NCBI RefSeq assembly: GCF_000420525.1
Contig: NZ_ATVC01000001.1
Coordinates: forward strand, 1 to 64,000
Reading direction: 5' to 3'
Source of the DNA: Aquaspirillum serpens DSM 68
GTDB taxonomy: Bacteria > Pseudomonadota > Gammaproteobacteria > Burkholderiales > Aquaspirillaceae
Length of the DNA stretch: 64,000 nt
The position numbers were made by a program, and so were the translations under genes. This document shows positions 48,243-57,519 of this stretch, in pieces. Positions within the stretch are counted from its first letter, which is position 1, and each line of letters opens with the position of its first letter. The notes beneath the pieces are model-generated. The model was not told the DNA's origin. It saw nothing but the letters and a program-made list of their open reading frames with translations, and searched no databases.

Positions 48243-49451
48243 ATGCAATCTCCTACCGATCCCCGCGTCATTAAGCGCATCTTGCTCTTCAGTGGTCTTA
48301 TCGTGACCCTCTCAATGGGGATTCGCCACTCATTTGGTTTATACCTATCACCCATGACCCTCGACCTTGGTTGGGGGCGTGAACAATTTGCCTTTGCCAT
48401 CGCGCTGCAAAATCTATTGTGGGGTGCGGCACAACCCTTTACCGGCATGATCGCCGATGTGTGGGGCGCACGGCGGGTGTTAATTGTTGGGGCACTGCTG
48501 TATTTAGTGGGTTTAGTGCTGATGGCTGGTGCTGCTACCCCGCTAGGGTTTGATGTTGGGGCGGGGCTGTTGGTCGGTTTGGGGCTGTCAGGGACGACTT
48601 ATAGCGTGGTGTTTGGCGTGATTGGTCGCGTAGTACCCGCAGAAGGACGCAGCAAGGCGTTGGGTTTAGTCAGTGCCGCCGGTTCAATTGGACAGTTTTT
48701 AATGTTGCCGCTGGCACAAAGCCTAATTTCACAACTGGGCTGGAGTTTGGCCTTGTTGTGTAGTGCTTTGCTGATTGCCTTGATTCTGCCTGCATCACGG
48801 CCTTTGGTCGCCCCCAGCCCACCCAAACATATCAGCCATTCAGGACAAGGCTTACGTCAAGCCCTGCAACAGGCATTTAGCAATCCCAGTTTCTTACTGT
48901 TGGGGTTCAGTTATTTTGTCTGTGGCTTTCAGGTGACGTTTATCGGTACCCATTTACCGGCCTATCTGGCCGATGCCGGCCAATCGGCAGAGTTGGGCAC
49001 GCTGTGTCTGGCGTTAATTGGCTTATTTAATATTGCCGGTACCTATTTATTTGGGCAATGGGGGGGCGTGCATAGCAAAAAACATCTGTTGGCAGTGATT
49101 TACTTTGGCCGTGTGCTATTGGTGGCATGGTTTATCAACACCCCTTTGTCACCCGCCAGCGCCATGTTCTTTGCCGGAGCGATGGGGTTTTTATGGTTAG
49201 CCACCGTTCCACTCACCAATGGGCTGATTGCACAAATTTTTGGGGTGCAATATATGGCAACACTGGGCGGGATTGTGTTTTGTGCCCATCAAGTAGGCAG
49301 TTTTATTGGCGTGTGGATGGGTGGCCGTGTGTTTGACACCACCGGCAGCTATGATTGGATTTGGTACGGCTCGATGGCGCTGGGTGTTACGGCAGCAGCA
49401 TTGTGTCTTCCGATTAAACAACATTCCCTCACACCGGCTCACCCGATATGA
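48243..49451 (+). CDS. MFS transporter
   Basis: The 402-residue protein has twelve predicted membrane helices with a central loop near 190-205, and the MFS inter-helix 2-3 motif appears as GMIADVWGARRVL. It starts IRHSFGLYLSPMTLDLGWGREQF, a style seen in oxalate/formate-antiporter-like and monocarboxylate-type MFS members. The substrate cannot be read from sequence. It is divergent from phoB and overlaps a 36-residue membrane protein at its 3' end by ATGA. Confidence 0.8.
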   Translation: MQSPTDPRVIKRILLFSGLIVTLSMGIRHSFGLYLSPMTLDLGWGREQFAFAIALQNLLWGAAQPFTGMIADVWGARRVLIVGALLYLVGLVLMAGAATPLGFDVGAGLLVGLGLSGTTYSVVFGVIGRVVPAEGRSKALGLVSAAGSIGQFLMLPLAQSLISQLGWSLALLCSALLIALILPASRPLVAPSPPKHISHSGQGLRQALQQAFSNPSFLLLGFSYFVCGFQVTFIGTHLPAYLADAGQSAELGTLCLALIGLFNIAGTYLFGQWGGVHSKKHLLAVIYFGRVLLVAWFINTPLSPASAMFFAGAMGFLWLATVPLTNGLIAQIFGVQYMATLGGIVFCAHQVGSFIGVWMGGRVFDTTGSYDWIWYGSMALGVTAAALCLPIKQHSLTPAHPI

Positions 49452-49558
49452 AATCATGGCTCTGGTATTGGGTATTGATAGTGATATTAGCACTGGCCTT
49501 TATCGCCTACCTTCAACCCAGTTTTATCCTTGAATATGGACAAAGTATGTTGTGTTAA
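49448..49558 (+). CDS. 36-residue single-helix membrane protein coupled to the MFS gene
   Basis: An ATG overlapping the MFS stop (ATGA) begins MKSWLWYWVLIVILALAFIA followed by YLQPSFILEYGQSMLC and a stop. Residues ~4-21 form one hydrophobic helix. The overlap implies coupled translation. I recall similar small proteins ending in a cysteine-containing tail downstream of transporter genes in proteobacteria, but this is not verified. It could be an accessory subunit or stabiliser of the transporter. Confidence 0.6.
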   Translation: MKSWLWYWVLIVILALAFIAYLQPSFILEYGQSMLC

Positions 49559-49572
49559 CACCCAGCCACTGT

Positions 49573-49593
49573 ACCGCCCCGAGCTGGGGCGGT
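49573..49593. terminator. Hairpin between convergent MFS and hisC ends
   Basis: A perfect 8-bp stem ACCGCCCC/GGGGCGGT with a 5-base loop lies between the two convergent genes. T tracts are weak on both strands, so termination strength is uncertain. Confidence 0.5.
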
Positions 49594-49600
49594 GTGTCGC

Positions 49601-50662
49601 TTATTTTGCTAACAACTGTTTTAACACTGCACATAGTGTGGCGATTTCTTGCTCGGTACCAATCGAGATACGCAAGAATTGGTCAATACGTGGTGCATTA
49701 AAGTGGCGAACAATAATGGCATGTTGGCGCAGCTGTGCGGCCAATGTCGCTGCATCGTGTTGGGGATGACGAGCAAACACAAAATTCGCCAACGACGGCA
49801 ATACCTCAAACCCCAATGCAGTGAGTTCTGCCGTCAATGCCTCGCGTGTAGCGATGACTGCCGCGCAGGTTTGTTGAAAATAGGCCTCGTCTTCCAACGC
49901 TGCACTTGCACCTGCCAACGCTAAACGGTCAAGAGGATAGGAGTTAAAACTGTTTTTCACTCGCTCTAAGCCAGCAATCAAATCTGGATGACCGACAGCA
50001 AAGCCCACACGCAACCCCGCCAACGAACGCGATTTTGATAAGGTTTGGGTGACCAATAAATTTGGATACCGCGACACCAATGCAATCGCTGTCTCACCGC
50101 CAAAATCGACATAAGCCTCATCCACCACAATCACCGATTGTGGATGGGCTTGTAATAATTGCTCAATCTCAGCCAAGGGCAAATACCGTCCCGTTGGCGC
50201 ATTGGGATTGGGGAAAATAATTGCCCCGTTTTCTTGCTGATAATCGGCTACCTGAATTGCAAATTGCTCATCCAATGGCACCAAACGGTAGTCAATCCCA
50301 TACAAACCACAGTAAACCGGATAAAAACTGTAGGTAATGTCAGGAAAGAGCAACGGCTTATCCTGTTTCAACAGTGCCATGAAAACATGCGCCAACACTT
50401 CATCTGAACTGTTGCCGACAAAAACATGTTGTCGTGTCAAACCATGCCGCGCCGCGACTGCATCTTTCAGCACATCGCCATTCGGATCGGGATAGAGGCG
50501 CAGGCTGTCATCTGTCGCTGCGCGAATAGCGGCTAAGGCCTTGGGCGATGGGCCATAGGGGTTCTCATTGGTATTGAGTTTGATGAGGTTGTGTAATTTT
50601 GGCTGTTCACCAGGGGTATAGGGTTTTAGGCTGTGAACCACAGCACTCCAATATTGACTCAT
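49601..50662 (-). CDS. hisC: Histidinol-phosphate aminotransferase
   Basis: The 353-residue PLP enzyme makes histidinol phosphate from imidazole-acetol phosphate and glutamate. It has [14 protein letters not shown] at the N-terminus, [26 protein letters not shown], the PLP lysine in [15 protein letters not shown], and [11 protein letters not shown] near the end. The ATG at 50662 gives [15 protein letters not shown], the usual beginning; an upstream in-frame start adds nine residues. It is divergent from hisB, so both halves of the his locus may share a control region. Confidence 0.95.
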   Translation of the reverse strand: MSQYWSAVVHSLKPYTPGEQPKLHNLIKLNTNENPYGPSPKALAAIRAATDDSLRLYPDPNGDVLKDAVAARHGLTRQHVFVGNSSDEVLAHVFMALLKQDKPLLFPDITYSFYPVYCGLYGIDYRLVPLDEQFAIQVADYQQENGAIIFPNPNAPTGRYLPLAEIEQLLQAHPQSVIVVDEAYVDFGGETAIALVSRYPNLLVTQTLSKSRSLAGLRVGFAVGHPDLIAGLERVKNSFNSYPLDRLALAGASAALEDEAYFQQTCAAVIATREALTAELTALGFEVLPSLANFVFARHPQHDAATLAAQLRQHAIIVRHFNAPRIDQFLRISIGTEQEIATLCAVLKQLLAK

Positions 50663-50767
50663 GGGCTGAACTTTCTTAACAACGGCCACAGTTTTTGCGA
50701 AAAATCAGCAAAAGCGGCGCAGGATAACGATACAAGGTGCATACTTGGCAAACAGGAATGGTATCAT

Positions 50768-50792
50768 GCAGGCAACAGGTGTTTGTGCCTGC
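50768..50792 (+). promoter_or_regulatory. Hairpin in the hisB leader
   Basis: A 7-bp stem GCAGGCA/TGCCTGC with an 11-base loop lies ~35 bases before the hisB start, and TATCAT at 50763-50768 could be a -10 box. No His-rich leader peptide was seen, so attenuation of the enteric type is not supported. Confidence 0.3.
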
Positions 50793-50825
50793 TCGAGAAC
50801 CTTTTATCCCTAAGATGAAATCGCC

Positions 50826-51419
50826 ATGCGGCAAGCCGAAATCACACGAAATACACTCGAAACGCAAATCACTGTTCGCATCAATTTAGATGGGACAGGC
50901 TGTTCTCATTTCGAGACGGGCGTTCCTTTTCTTGATCACATGATGGATCAAATTAGCCGTCACGGTTTGATTGATCTCGATATTGTGGCCAAGGGTGACT
51001 TGCATATTGATGCCCACCACACGGTGGAAGACATTGGTATCACCTTAGGGCAAGCCTTTGCGAAAGCCATTGGTGATAAAAAAGGCATTCGCCGCTATGG
51101 CCACGCCTATGTCCCCCTCGATGAGGCCTTATCACGGGTGGTGATTGATCTGTCTGGTCGTCCAGGTTTGACTTACAACCTTCCCTTTACCCGCGCTAGC
51201 ATCGGTCAGTTCGACGTCGATTTGTTTAGCGAGTTCTTTCATGGTTTCGTCAATCACAGCATGGTAACCCTGCATATTGACAATCTGCGCGGTGAAAACA
51301 GCCATCATCAAGCCGAAACTGTCTTCAAAGCCTTTGGTCGCGCTTTACGCATGGCCTGTGAGTACGACGACCGGATGGTAGGCATCACGCCTTCCACCAA
51401 AGGGACGCTAACGGCATGA
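50826..51419 (+). CDS. hisB: Imidazoleglycerol-phosphate dehydratase
   Basis: The 197-residue monofunctional IGPD (no phosphatase domain) has [19 protein letters not shown], the metal-binding [14 protein letters not shown] and, near the C-terminus, [19 protein letters not shown]. It makes imidazole-acetol phosphate. It is the first gene of a plus-strand his run and overlaps hisH by ATGA. Confidence 0.96.
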   Translation: MRQAEITRNTLETQITVRINLDGTGCSHFETGVPFLDHMMDQISRHGLIDLDIVAKGDLHIDAHHTVEDIGITLGQAFAKAIGDKKGIRRYGHAYVPLDEALSRVVIDLSGRPGLTYNLPFTRASIGQFDVDLFSEFFHGFVNHSMVTLHIDNLRGENSHHQAETVFKAFGRALRMACEYDDRMVGITPSTKGTLTA

Positions 51420-52057
51420 AAGTCGCAATCATAGACTATGGCATGGGTAATCTACACTCGGTGCTGAAATCAGTCGAAGCGGTCAATCACTCGGGGGCTG
51501 AGGTCTTTCTCACCCGCGATCCTGAAGCAGTGGTTGCTGCCGACAAGGTCATTTTCCCCGGTCAAGGGGCGATGCCAGACTGTATGCGTGAATTGCGCAG
51601 TTATGGCCTTGCCGAAGCCGTGTTAGAAACCACGCGCACCAAACCTTTCTTTGGTATTTGTGTTGGCGCTCAGTTGCTGCTCGACCACAGCGAAGAAGGC
51701 GATACCGCCGGTTTAGGTGTTTTTGCGGGTGATGTGGTACGGTTTGCCAGTGGCTTGGTAGATGCACATGGTCAACGCTTGAAAGTCCCACACATGGGTT
51801 GGAATCGGGTCTATCAAAACCGTGCCCACCCCTTGTTTGCGGGTATTGCTGATGGCGAGCGTTTTTACTTCGTACACAGCTATTACTTTCAACCACAAGA
51901 TGCGGCATTGACGCTGGCGGAAAGTGAATACCCGCAGCGTTTTTCGTGCATCATCGGGCGGGAAAATGTGTTTGCAACACAGTTTCACACCGAAAAAAGC
52001 CACCATGCAGGCTTAAAAATGATGGAAAACTTTTTGGCTTGGGATGGCGTTGCGTAA
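51416..52057 (+). CDS. hisH: Imidazole glycerol phosphate synthase, glutaminase subunit
   Basis: This 213-residue class I amidotransferase supplies ammonia to HisF. It begins [19 protein letters not shown] and has the nucleophile in [15 protein letters not shown], a Gly-x-Cys-x-Gly elbow, and the catalytic His/Glu pair in [13 protein letters not shown]. The start overlaps the hisB stop. It forms a heterodimer with HisF encoded at 52913. Confidence 0.95.
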   Translation: MKVAIIDYGMGNLHSVLKSVEAVNHSGAEVFLTRDPEAVVAADKVIFPGQGAMPDCMRELRSYGLAEAVLETTRTKPFFGICVGAQLLLDHSEEGDTAGLGVFAGDVVRFASGLVDAHGQRLKVPHMGWNRVYQNRAHPLFAGIADGERFYFVHSYYFQPQDAALTLAESEYPQRFSCIIGRENVFATQFHTEKSHHAGLKMMENFLAWDGVA

Positions 52058-52118
52058 TGCAGGCGAACTCCCGTTTGTAATCAATCTTCTCTGTTAACCC
52101 GATACCCTACAACGCATC

Positions 52119-52862
52119 ATGCTACTCATCCCTGCGATCGATTTGAAAGACGGCCAATGCGTGCGCTTGCGCCAAGGCGAAATGAACGATGCCACTATTT
52201 TCTCGGATGATCCGGTCAAAGTTGCCATTCATTGGCGTGACCAAGGCGCTCGCCGCCTGCATCTGGTAGATCTGAATGGCGCGTTTGCTGGCAAACCCAA
52301 AAACTTCTCGGTGATCCGAGATATTCTGGGCGAGGTAGGCGACGATATGCCCGTCCAGTTGGGCGGCGGTATCCGCGATTTGGATACCATTGACCGCTAT
52401 CTCGACCTCGGTCTGAAATATGTGATCATTGGCACCGCCGCAGTGAAAAACCCAGGCTTTTTACACGATGCCTGTGATGCCTTCCCCGGCCAAGTCATTG
52501 TTGGCTTGGATGCCAAAGATGGCATGGTTGCCACCGACGGTTGGGCAAAAGTCACCCAGCACAATGTGATCGATATGGCGCGCCGCTTCCAAGATTATGG
52601 CGTGGTGTCGGTGATTTATACCGACATTGGCCGCGATGGCATGTTGTCGGGCGTCAATATCGAAGCCACGGTCAAACTGGCACAAGCCTTGACCATTCCG
52701 GTGATTGCCTCTGGCGGCCTAACCAACCTCGATGATGTCAAAGCCTTGTGTGCAGTCGAAAGCGAAGGCATCGAAGGGGCGATTACAGGGCGTGCTATTT
52801 ATGAAGGCACCATCGATTTCCAAGCCGCCCAAACCCTTGCCGACGAACTGTCTGACGCTTAA
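52119..52862 (+). CDS. hisA: ProFAR isomerase
   Basis: The 247-residue TIM barrel converts ProFAR to PRFAR. It begins [20 protein letters not shown], with the catalytic Asp in AIDLKDG, and has [15 protein letters not shown] and [12 protein letters not shown] for the two phosphate sites and second acid. Length is standard. It lies 61 bases after hisH and 50 bases before hisF. Confidence 0.96.
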   Translation: MLLIPAIDLKDGQCVRLRQGEMNDATIFSDDPVKVAIHWRDQGARRLHLVDLNGAFAGKPKNFSVIRDILGEVGDDMPVQLGGGIRDLDTIDRYLDLGLKYVIIGTAAVKNPGFLHDACDAFPGQVIVGLDAKDGMVATDGWAKVTQHNVIDMARRFQDYGVVSVIYTDIGRDGMLSGVNIEATVKLAQALTIPVIASGGLTNLDDVKALCAVESEGIEGAITGRAIYEGTIDFQAAQTLADELSDA

Positions 52863-52912
52863 TTTTGTTTATGTGGGCAACGTCCAAGCGTTGCCCCGTT
52901 AAAGAAATCGCC

Positions 52913-53677
52913 ATGCTTGCTAAACGCATCATCCCCTGCCTTGACGTCACTGCTGGTCGTGTGGTCAAAGGTGTGAATTTCTTAGGCCTGCGTGATGCCG
53001 GTGATCCGGTGGAAATTGCCCGTCGTTATGATGAGCAAGGCGCAGATGAACTGACTTTTCTCGATATCACTGCCTCTAGCGACGCGCGCGATATTATTTT
53101 GCACATCATCGAAGCCGTTGCTTCACAGGTATTTATTCCCCTTACCGTTGGCGGTGGCGTGCGCGAAGTGGCGGATGTCCGCCGCTTGCTCAATGCCGGC
53201 GCCGACAAAGTCAGTATCAACACCTCCGCTGTCCTCAATCCTCAGTTAGTAAAAGATGCCGCCGACCGCTTTGGCTCACAAGCGATTGTGGTGGCGATCG
53301 ATGCCAAAGCCGTGTCGCCAGACAACGACCGCTGGGAAGTGTTTACTCACGGTGGCCGTAAGGCAACCGGACTCGATGCAGTGGAATGGGCACAAAAAAT
53401 GCAGGCTCTCGGGGCTGGCGAGATTTTATTGACCAGCATGGACCGCGATGGCACCAAAATTGGTTTTAACCTGCCATTAACCCGTGCAGTCAGCGATGCA
53501 GTTGATATTCCTGTGATTGCTTCCGGTGGCGTGGGTAATGTGCAACATCTGGTCGATGGCGTGTTACATGGTCATGCGGATGCGGTGTTAGCAGCCAGTA
53601 TTTTCCACTTCGGTGAACACACCGTGGAAGAAGCCAAACGCGCCATGCAACAAGCCGGTATCGAGGTGCGTTTATGA
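52913..53677 (+). CDS. hisF: Imidazole glycerol phosphate synthase, cyclase subunit
   Basis: The 254-residue barrel begins [20 protein letters not shown], the HisF signature with the catalytic Asp, and has [28 protein letters not shown] and [13 protein letters not shown] with the second catalytic Asp. It uses ammonia from HisH to make IGP and AICAR. The ATG at 52913 begins the canonical sequence; upstream in-frame codons to 52865 are non-homologous. It overlaps hisI by ATGA. Confidence 0.96.
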   Translation: MLAKRIIPCLDVTAGRVVKGVNFLGLRDAGDPVEIARRYDEQGADELTFLDITASSDARDIILHIIEAVASQVFIPLTVGGGVREVADVRRLLNAGADKVSINTSAVLNPQLVKDAADRFGSQAIVVAIDAKAVSPDNDRWEVFTHGGRKATGLDAVEWAQKMQALGAGEILLTSMDRDGTKIGFNLPLTRAVSDAVDIPVIASGGVGNVQHLVDGVLHGHADAVLAASIFHFGEHTVEEAKRAMQQAGIEVRL

Positions 53678-54072
53678 GTACATGGCTAGATGAAATTCGC
53701 TGGGATAACCAAGGCTTAGTCCCAGTCATTGCCCAAGACGCGAATAGTCAACGTATTTTGATGTTTGCCTATGCCAACCGTGAAGCGGTGGCGTTAACAG
53801 CAGAAAAAGGCACCGCCCACTATTGGACCCGCAGCCGGCAAAAACTGTGGCACAAGGGCGAAGAATCGGGCCATTTTCAACATGTGCGCGAGATTCGTTT
53901 AGATTGTGATGGCGATGTGATCATTTATTCGATAGACCAAGAAGGCGGCATTGCCTGCCATACTGGGCGCGAAAGCTGTTTCTTCCGTGTATTGCGTGAT
54001 GGTGTTTGGGAAATCACTGATGAAGTGAAAAAAGACCCTAGCCAAATTTATGCTCATGGTCACGGCCACTAA
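53674..54072 (+). CDS. hisI: Phosphoribosyl-AMP cyclohydrolase
   Basis: This 132-residue enzyme has [39 protein letters not shown], and the zinc/magnesium site [15 protein letters not shown] with [14 protein letters not shown]. It is monofunctional; HisE is encoded separately 103 bases downstream, as in beta- and many gammaproteobacteria. Confidence 0.96.
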   Translation: MSTWLDEIRWDNQGLVPVIAQDANSQRILMFAYANREAVALTAEKGTAHYWTRSRQKLWHKGEESGHFQHVREIRLDCDGDVIIYSIDQEGGIACHTGRESCFFRVLRDGVWEITDEVKKDPSQIYAHGHGH

Positions 54073-54175
54073 TACGCCTTTTCACGCCGCTTTCACCTCA
54101 AGGGTGTAAGTTCAAGTGTGATGCCGACTGAACTTGTCTGTTATTGTTTTGTCCCTTAGAAATTGGAGAGTTAGC

Positions 54176-54499
54176 ATGATTCACGCTGAAGTGCTGTATC
54201 ACATCGCCGACACCTTAGAAACCCGCAAGGGGGCTGATCCAGCCTCGTCTTATGTGTCGAGTCTGTTGCATCAAGGGCAAGACACCATCTTGAAAAAAGT
54301 GGCAGAAGAAGCGGCAGAAACGCTGATGGCCTCGAAAGACGGTGACCGCTTGCATTTGGTACGCGAGGTGGCCGATTTGTGGTTCCACACCATGGTTCTG
54401 TTAACTCACCACGGTTTGCGCCCAGAGCATGTGTTAGACGAATTGCATCGCCGTGAGGGGATTTCCGGTCACGACGAAAAAGCATCGCGGCAGCAATAA
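54176..54499 (+). CDS. hisE: Phosphoribosyl-ATP pyrophosphatase
   Basis: The 107-residue MazG-like helical protein has [34 protein letters not shown] and [15 protein letters not shown], the metal-binding Glu/Asp set of HisE. GGAGAG precedes the ATG at 54176; an earlier in-frame start at 54134 is unsupported. A 103-base gap with a weak 7-bp hairpin separates it from hisI. Confidence 0.95.
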   Translation: MIHAEVLYHIADTLETRKGADPASSYVSSLLHQGQDTILKKVAEEAAETLMASKDGDRLHLVREVADLWFHTMVLLTHHGLRPEHVLDELHRREGISGHDEKASRQQ

Positions 54500-54515
54500 C
54501 AAAGAAGGAAATGCG

Positions 54516-54839
54516 ATGAGTGCTTGCCTGTTCTGTAAGATCGCGGCAGGCACGATCCCATCTAAAATCGTGTATGAAGATGAGGACGTGCTGGCCTTTC
54601 ACGACATCAACCCAATTGCCCCTGTGCATTTTCTCATCATCCCAAAACGACATATCGACTCTTTGGCTCATGCCACGGCAGACGATGAGGCTTTGTTGGG
54701 TAAATTATTAGCACTTGCGCCACGTTTGGCGGCTGAACAGGGCTTGAAAAATGGCTTTAAGACAGCCATCAACACCGGACGCGGTGGTGGACAGGAAGTC
54801 TTCCATTTACACATTCACGTTTTTGGCCATCCTGGCTAA
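54516..54839 (+). CDS. HIT family (HINT-like) purine nucleotide hydrolase
   Basis: The 107-residue protein begins CLFCKIAAGTIPSKIVYEDE and has the histidine triad HLHIHVFGHPG at the C-terminus, preceded by NTGRGGGQEVFHLH-type residues. HINT proteins hydrolyse nucleoside phosphoramidates as cytoplasmic dimers. Its place between hisE and tatA is common in betaproteobacteria. AAGGAA precedes the ATG at 54516; an earlier in-frame start overlaps hisE. Confidence 0.93.
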   Translation: MSACLFCKIAAGTIPSKIVYEDEDVLAFHDINPIAPVHFLIIPKRHIDSLAHATADDEALLGKLLALAPRLAAEQGLKNGFKTAINTGRGGGQEVFHLHIHVFGHPG

Positions 54840-54860
54840 GTTTTGAAAAGGTAGTCACTC

Positions 54861-55097
54861 ATGGGTTCTTTTAGCATTTGGCACTGGCTGGTGGTGTTGC
54901 TGGTAGTGGTGCTGATTTTTGGTACCAAAAAATTGCGTAATATCGGCCAGGACCTAGGCGGCGCAGTCAAAGGCTTCAAAGAGGGAATGAACTCAGAGGA
55001 GAACAAAGCAGCAACCGATACCCCTACGGCAAACACCACAGCCAACAAAGAAGGTGGCCGCGTGATTGATGTCGAACCGACTCAAGATAAAAAGTAA
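54861..55097 (+). CDS. tatA: Sec-independent translocase subunit TatA
   Basis: The 78-residue protein has one N-terminal membrane helix ([19 protein letters not shown]), the [10 protein letters not shown] hinge, an amphipathic helix ([11 protein letters not shown]) and a short polar tail. It forms the pore-like oligomer of the twin-arginine export system. It is followed directly by tatB and tatC. Confidence 0.95.
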   Translation: MGSFSIWHWLVVLLVVVLIFGTKKLRNIGQDLGGAVKGFKEGMNSEENKAATDTPTANTTANKEGGRVIDVEPTQDKK

Positions 55098-55105
55098 GCC
55101 TTATC

Positions 55106-55459
55106 GTGTTTGAGATCAGCTTCGGCGAATTGATTGTGATTGGGATTGTCGCTTTGGTGGTCATTGGCCCCGAGCGACTGCCCAAGGTTGCACGGACAGT
55201 GGGGGCGTTAATTGGTCGGGCACAACGCTTTGTGCATTCGGTAAAAACCGATATTCAACGCGAGGTCAATGTCAGCGAGCTAAAACAGCTACAAGCCGAT
55301 GTGACCGATGCCGCACGACAGTTTGAAGACAGCGTGCGTAAACACAGCGATGACATTAGCCAGCCGTTGCAAGACGTCCGCGATAGCCTACGCACCACCC
55401 CATCTCCTAATCACACCGACCCCTCTCCTCCTTCGGTTTCTTCTGACAGTAAAAAATGA
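55106..55459 (+). CDS. tatB: Sec-independent translocase subunit TatB
   Basis: The 117-residue protein starts at a GTG (55106) as FEISFGELIVIGIVALVVIG, then PERLPKVARTVG, the TatB version of the TatA/B fold with the conserved Glu in the membrane helix and a Pro after it. A long charged amphipathic region and a proline/serine-rich tail follow. It binds TatC in the receptor complex. It overlaps tatC by ATGA. Confidence 0.93.
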   Translation: MFEISFGELIVIGIVALVVIGPERLPKVARTVGALIGRAQRFVHSVKTDIQREVNVSELKQLQADVTDAARQFEDSVRKHSDDISQPLQDVRDSLRTTPSPNHTDPSPPSVSSDSKK

Positions 55460-56202
55460 GCGATCCCTCGCAACAGCCTCTGATCGCCCACCTCATCGAA
55501 TTGCGTACCCGTCTGATTCGTGCGCTGCTGGGCATCATTTTGGTTTTTCTTGGTTTATTTCACTGGGCTGGTGATATTTATCGGTTATTGGCATTGCCGA
55601 TGATGGAAGTTCTACCCGCAGGGGCCCAGATGATTGCAACCGATGTCACCACGCCATTCTTCGTCCCGATGAAGGTCACCATGATGGTGGCGTTCTTGGT
55701 TTCGCTACCGCATAGCTTGTATCAAGCTTGGGCTTTTGTTGCACCCGGCTTGTATCAACACGAAAAACGATTGGCTTTGCCGTTAATCGTATCCTCATTT
55801 GTGTTGTTTCTCGTCGGCATGGCCTTCGCTTATTTTCTGGTTTTCCCAGTAGTGTTTGGCTTTATGAGCTCGGTGACCCCCGATGGGGTGTCGATGATGA
55901 CAGATATTGATAAATATCTTTCCTTCGTGCTCGGCATGTTCTTGGCCTTTGGCATCACCTTTGAAGTGCCGGTGGTGGTGATTGTGTTGAGCAAGCTCGG
56001 TATTGTCAGCCTAGAACAACTACGCCAAGCGCGGCCTTATGTGATTGTCGGCGCTTTTGTGATTGCCGCCATCGTGACCCCACCGGATGTGTTGTCCCAA
56101 ATCATGCTCGCGGTGCCGCTGTGGTTGCTATACGAATTCGGTATTATGATGGCGCGTTGGCTCGGTAAACCTTCAACTGCCACGGGTAATGAGGAAAGCT
56201 AG
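55456..56202 (+). CDS. tatC: Sec-independent translocase subunit TatC
   Basis: The 248-residue protein has six membrane helices and starts LIAHLIELRTRLIRALLGI, the cytoplasmic N-terminus that contributes to twin-arginine signal recognition. FVAPGLYQHEKRLALPLIV and FGITFEVPVVVIVLSKLGI are family signatures. Translation is coupled with tatB. Confidence 0.95.
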   Translation: MSDPSQQPLIAHLIELRTRLIRALLGIILVFLGLFHWAGDIYRLLALPMMEVLPAGAQMIATDVTTPFFVPMKVTMMVAFLVSLPHSLYQAWAFVAPGLYQHEKRLALPLIVSSFVLFLVGMAFAYFLVFPVVFGFMSSVTPDGVSMMTDIDKYLSFVLGMFLAFGITFEVPVVVIVLSKLGIVSLEQLRQARPYVIVGAFVIAAIVTPPDVLSQIMLAVPLWLLYEFGIMMARWLGKPSTATGNEES

Positions 56203-56205
56203 GCC

Positions 56206-56571
56206 ATGTCAGAACGACATTTACTATGGCTTGCTGCGGCAAGCCTCATCAGCTTAATTTTGTGGACACTGGCATGGGAGCTGTGGCTTGCACCGCTGCG
56301 CCCGGGGGGTTCGTTGTTAGCATTGAAAGCAGTGATTTTATTACTGCCTCTGCGAGGTGTATTAGCCGGTAAACGCTACACCTACCAATGGGCGAGCATG
56401 TTTATCTTGTTCTTCTTTGGTGAGGGCGTGATGCGTGCTTGGTCAGATATCGATCCAACTTCGCGTTTAATGGCTTGGGGAGAGATTGTGTGGTGTACAG
56501 TGTTTTTTGTTACCGCCATTTATTACGCCAAAGCCACCCGTCACAGCCAACCCCGCCGAACGCTTTCTTAA
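56206..56571 (+). CDS. DUF2069 family membrane protein
   Basis: The 121-residue protein has four hydrophobic helices. LAPLRPGGSLLALKAVILLLP followed by LRGVLAGKRYTYQWASMFILFFF (both within residues 28-75) is characteristic of the DUF2069 family of small proteobacterial inner-membrane proteins of unknown function. It begins three bases after tatC and precedes a strong terminator, so it ends the his-tat transcript. Confidence 0.85.
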   Translation: MSERHLLWLAAASLISLILWTLAWELWLAPLRPGGSLLALKAVILLLPLRGVLAGKRYTYQWASMFILFFFGEGVMRAWSDIDPTSRLMAWGEIVWCTVFFVTAIYYAKATRHSQPRRTLS

Positions 56572-56592
56572 ATACTGTCTCTTTTATACGAC

Positions 56593-56626
56593 AAAAAAGC
56601 GCCACCCATAACGGGGGCGCTTTTTT
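56593..56626. terminator. Bidirectional terminator between the tat run and the phasin gene
   Basis: The stem AAAAAAGCGCC/GGCGCTTTTTT (plus inner CCC/GGG) has A/T tracts at both ends and lies between convergent genes. Confidence 0.85.
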
Positions 56627-56659
56627 ATGATCGTTCACTCGCCAGTGGCAAGTCAGCGA

Positions 56660-57250
56660 TTATTTCTTAGCAGCAGGGGCAGCCTGTTTAGTGGCTTGCG
56701 ACACCACTTCGCCAGCCGCTTTAGCGGAATTTGCAGCAGCAGCAACACCCGCTTCAGCCAATTCGGTGCTCACTTTTTTCGCAGTTTTTGCCACGCTGTC
56801 GTAAGCAGCAGTTGCCGAGGTCAACACGTTTTTGATGGCGTTGATGGCTGGCTCACCGGCTGGATTGGTTTTAGCGATTTTGTCCAAGTTAGCGCACAGT
56901 TGTTTGTTGAATTCCAACAGTTGTTCTTCAACAAAAGATTGCACTTCGTTTTGAGTCAACACAGCAGCGTCGTACAGGCTACGTGCGGCGTTCAGCGAGT
57001 TATCCACAGCAGGCTGAGCCAAGTTGGTGGAGATTTCTGCCAGTTTTTTCGGGTCTTTGGCTTCGGTCAGCGCTTTAACTGTCTCAACGTTTTGGTCGAG
57101 GATTTTTTTGCCCAATTCCATGTTCAGCGAAGCAAAACGCTCAGCGGTGGACAGAACGATGTTCGACAGGCGCATTGCCTTCTCTACATTCGCTTGACCG
57201 AGGCTAGCCAGTTGTTCGTGTGCATTTGCGAGAGAGTTAGTGTTCAACAT
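56660..57250 (-). CDS. Phasin family protein
   Basis: The 196-residue, alanine-rich all-helical protein fits the phasin family: LNTNSLANAHEQLASLGQAN, then a long coiled region (LNMELGKKILDQNVETVKAL) and a lysine/alanine/proline-rich tail (KQAAPAAKK) without membrane segments. Phasins coat polyhydroxyalkanoate granules. No PHA synthase is in the window, so storage is inferred. It has its own promoter and a bidirectional terminator. Confidence 0.88.
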   Translation of the reverse strand: MLNTNSLANAHEQLASLGQANVEKAMRLSNIVLSTAERFASLNMELGKKILDQNVETVKALTEAKDPKKLAEISTNLAQPAVDNSLNAARSLYDAAVLTQNEVQSFVEEQLLEFNKQLCANLDKIAKTNPAGEPAINAIKNVLTSATAAYDSVAKTAKKVSTELAEAGVAAAANSAKAAGEVVSQATKQAAPAAKK

Positions 57251-57519
57251 GATGTCTTCCTTTGTGTCTTGAAAAAAAGGCCTGAATAAAAGATCGCAGC
57301 TCAGGCAGCTCTATTAAGAGAGGAAAGACTGCCTTTGTTTGACAGCTTCACTCTATGCTGCACTGCAACATGGTTCAAGAATAAACGTTAAAACAGATTT
57401 GGTCAAGTTTTTATTGCGTTGCACAAAAGTGGCAAGTCTTTAAATTGTCACGATATTTTTCTTTTTGCAAATCTTCGTTTGAATACAAACGCAAATCGTG
57501 TTGAAGAGAGCGCGCAATA
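57251..57519. other. Divergent control region, phasin and minC
   Basis: The 269 bases contain the phasin promoter (57378-57406) and its ~120-base leader on the minus strand. On the plus strand GAAGAGAG lies just before the minC ATG; no convincing minC -35/-10 pair was found. Confidence 0.45.
57378..57406 (-). promoter_or_regulatory. Sigma-70-type promoter for the phasin gene
   Basis: On the minus strand TTGACC (57406-57401) and TATTCT (57383-57378) are separated by exactly 17 bases, giving a leader of about 120 bases to the phasin ATG. Confidence 0.6.

Noticed and set aside
50690-50825. His-operon leader peptide/attenuator
   Set aside because: No short frame with consecutive histidine codons exists in the leader.
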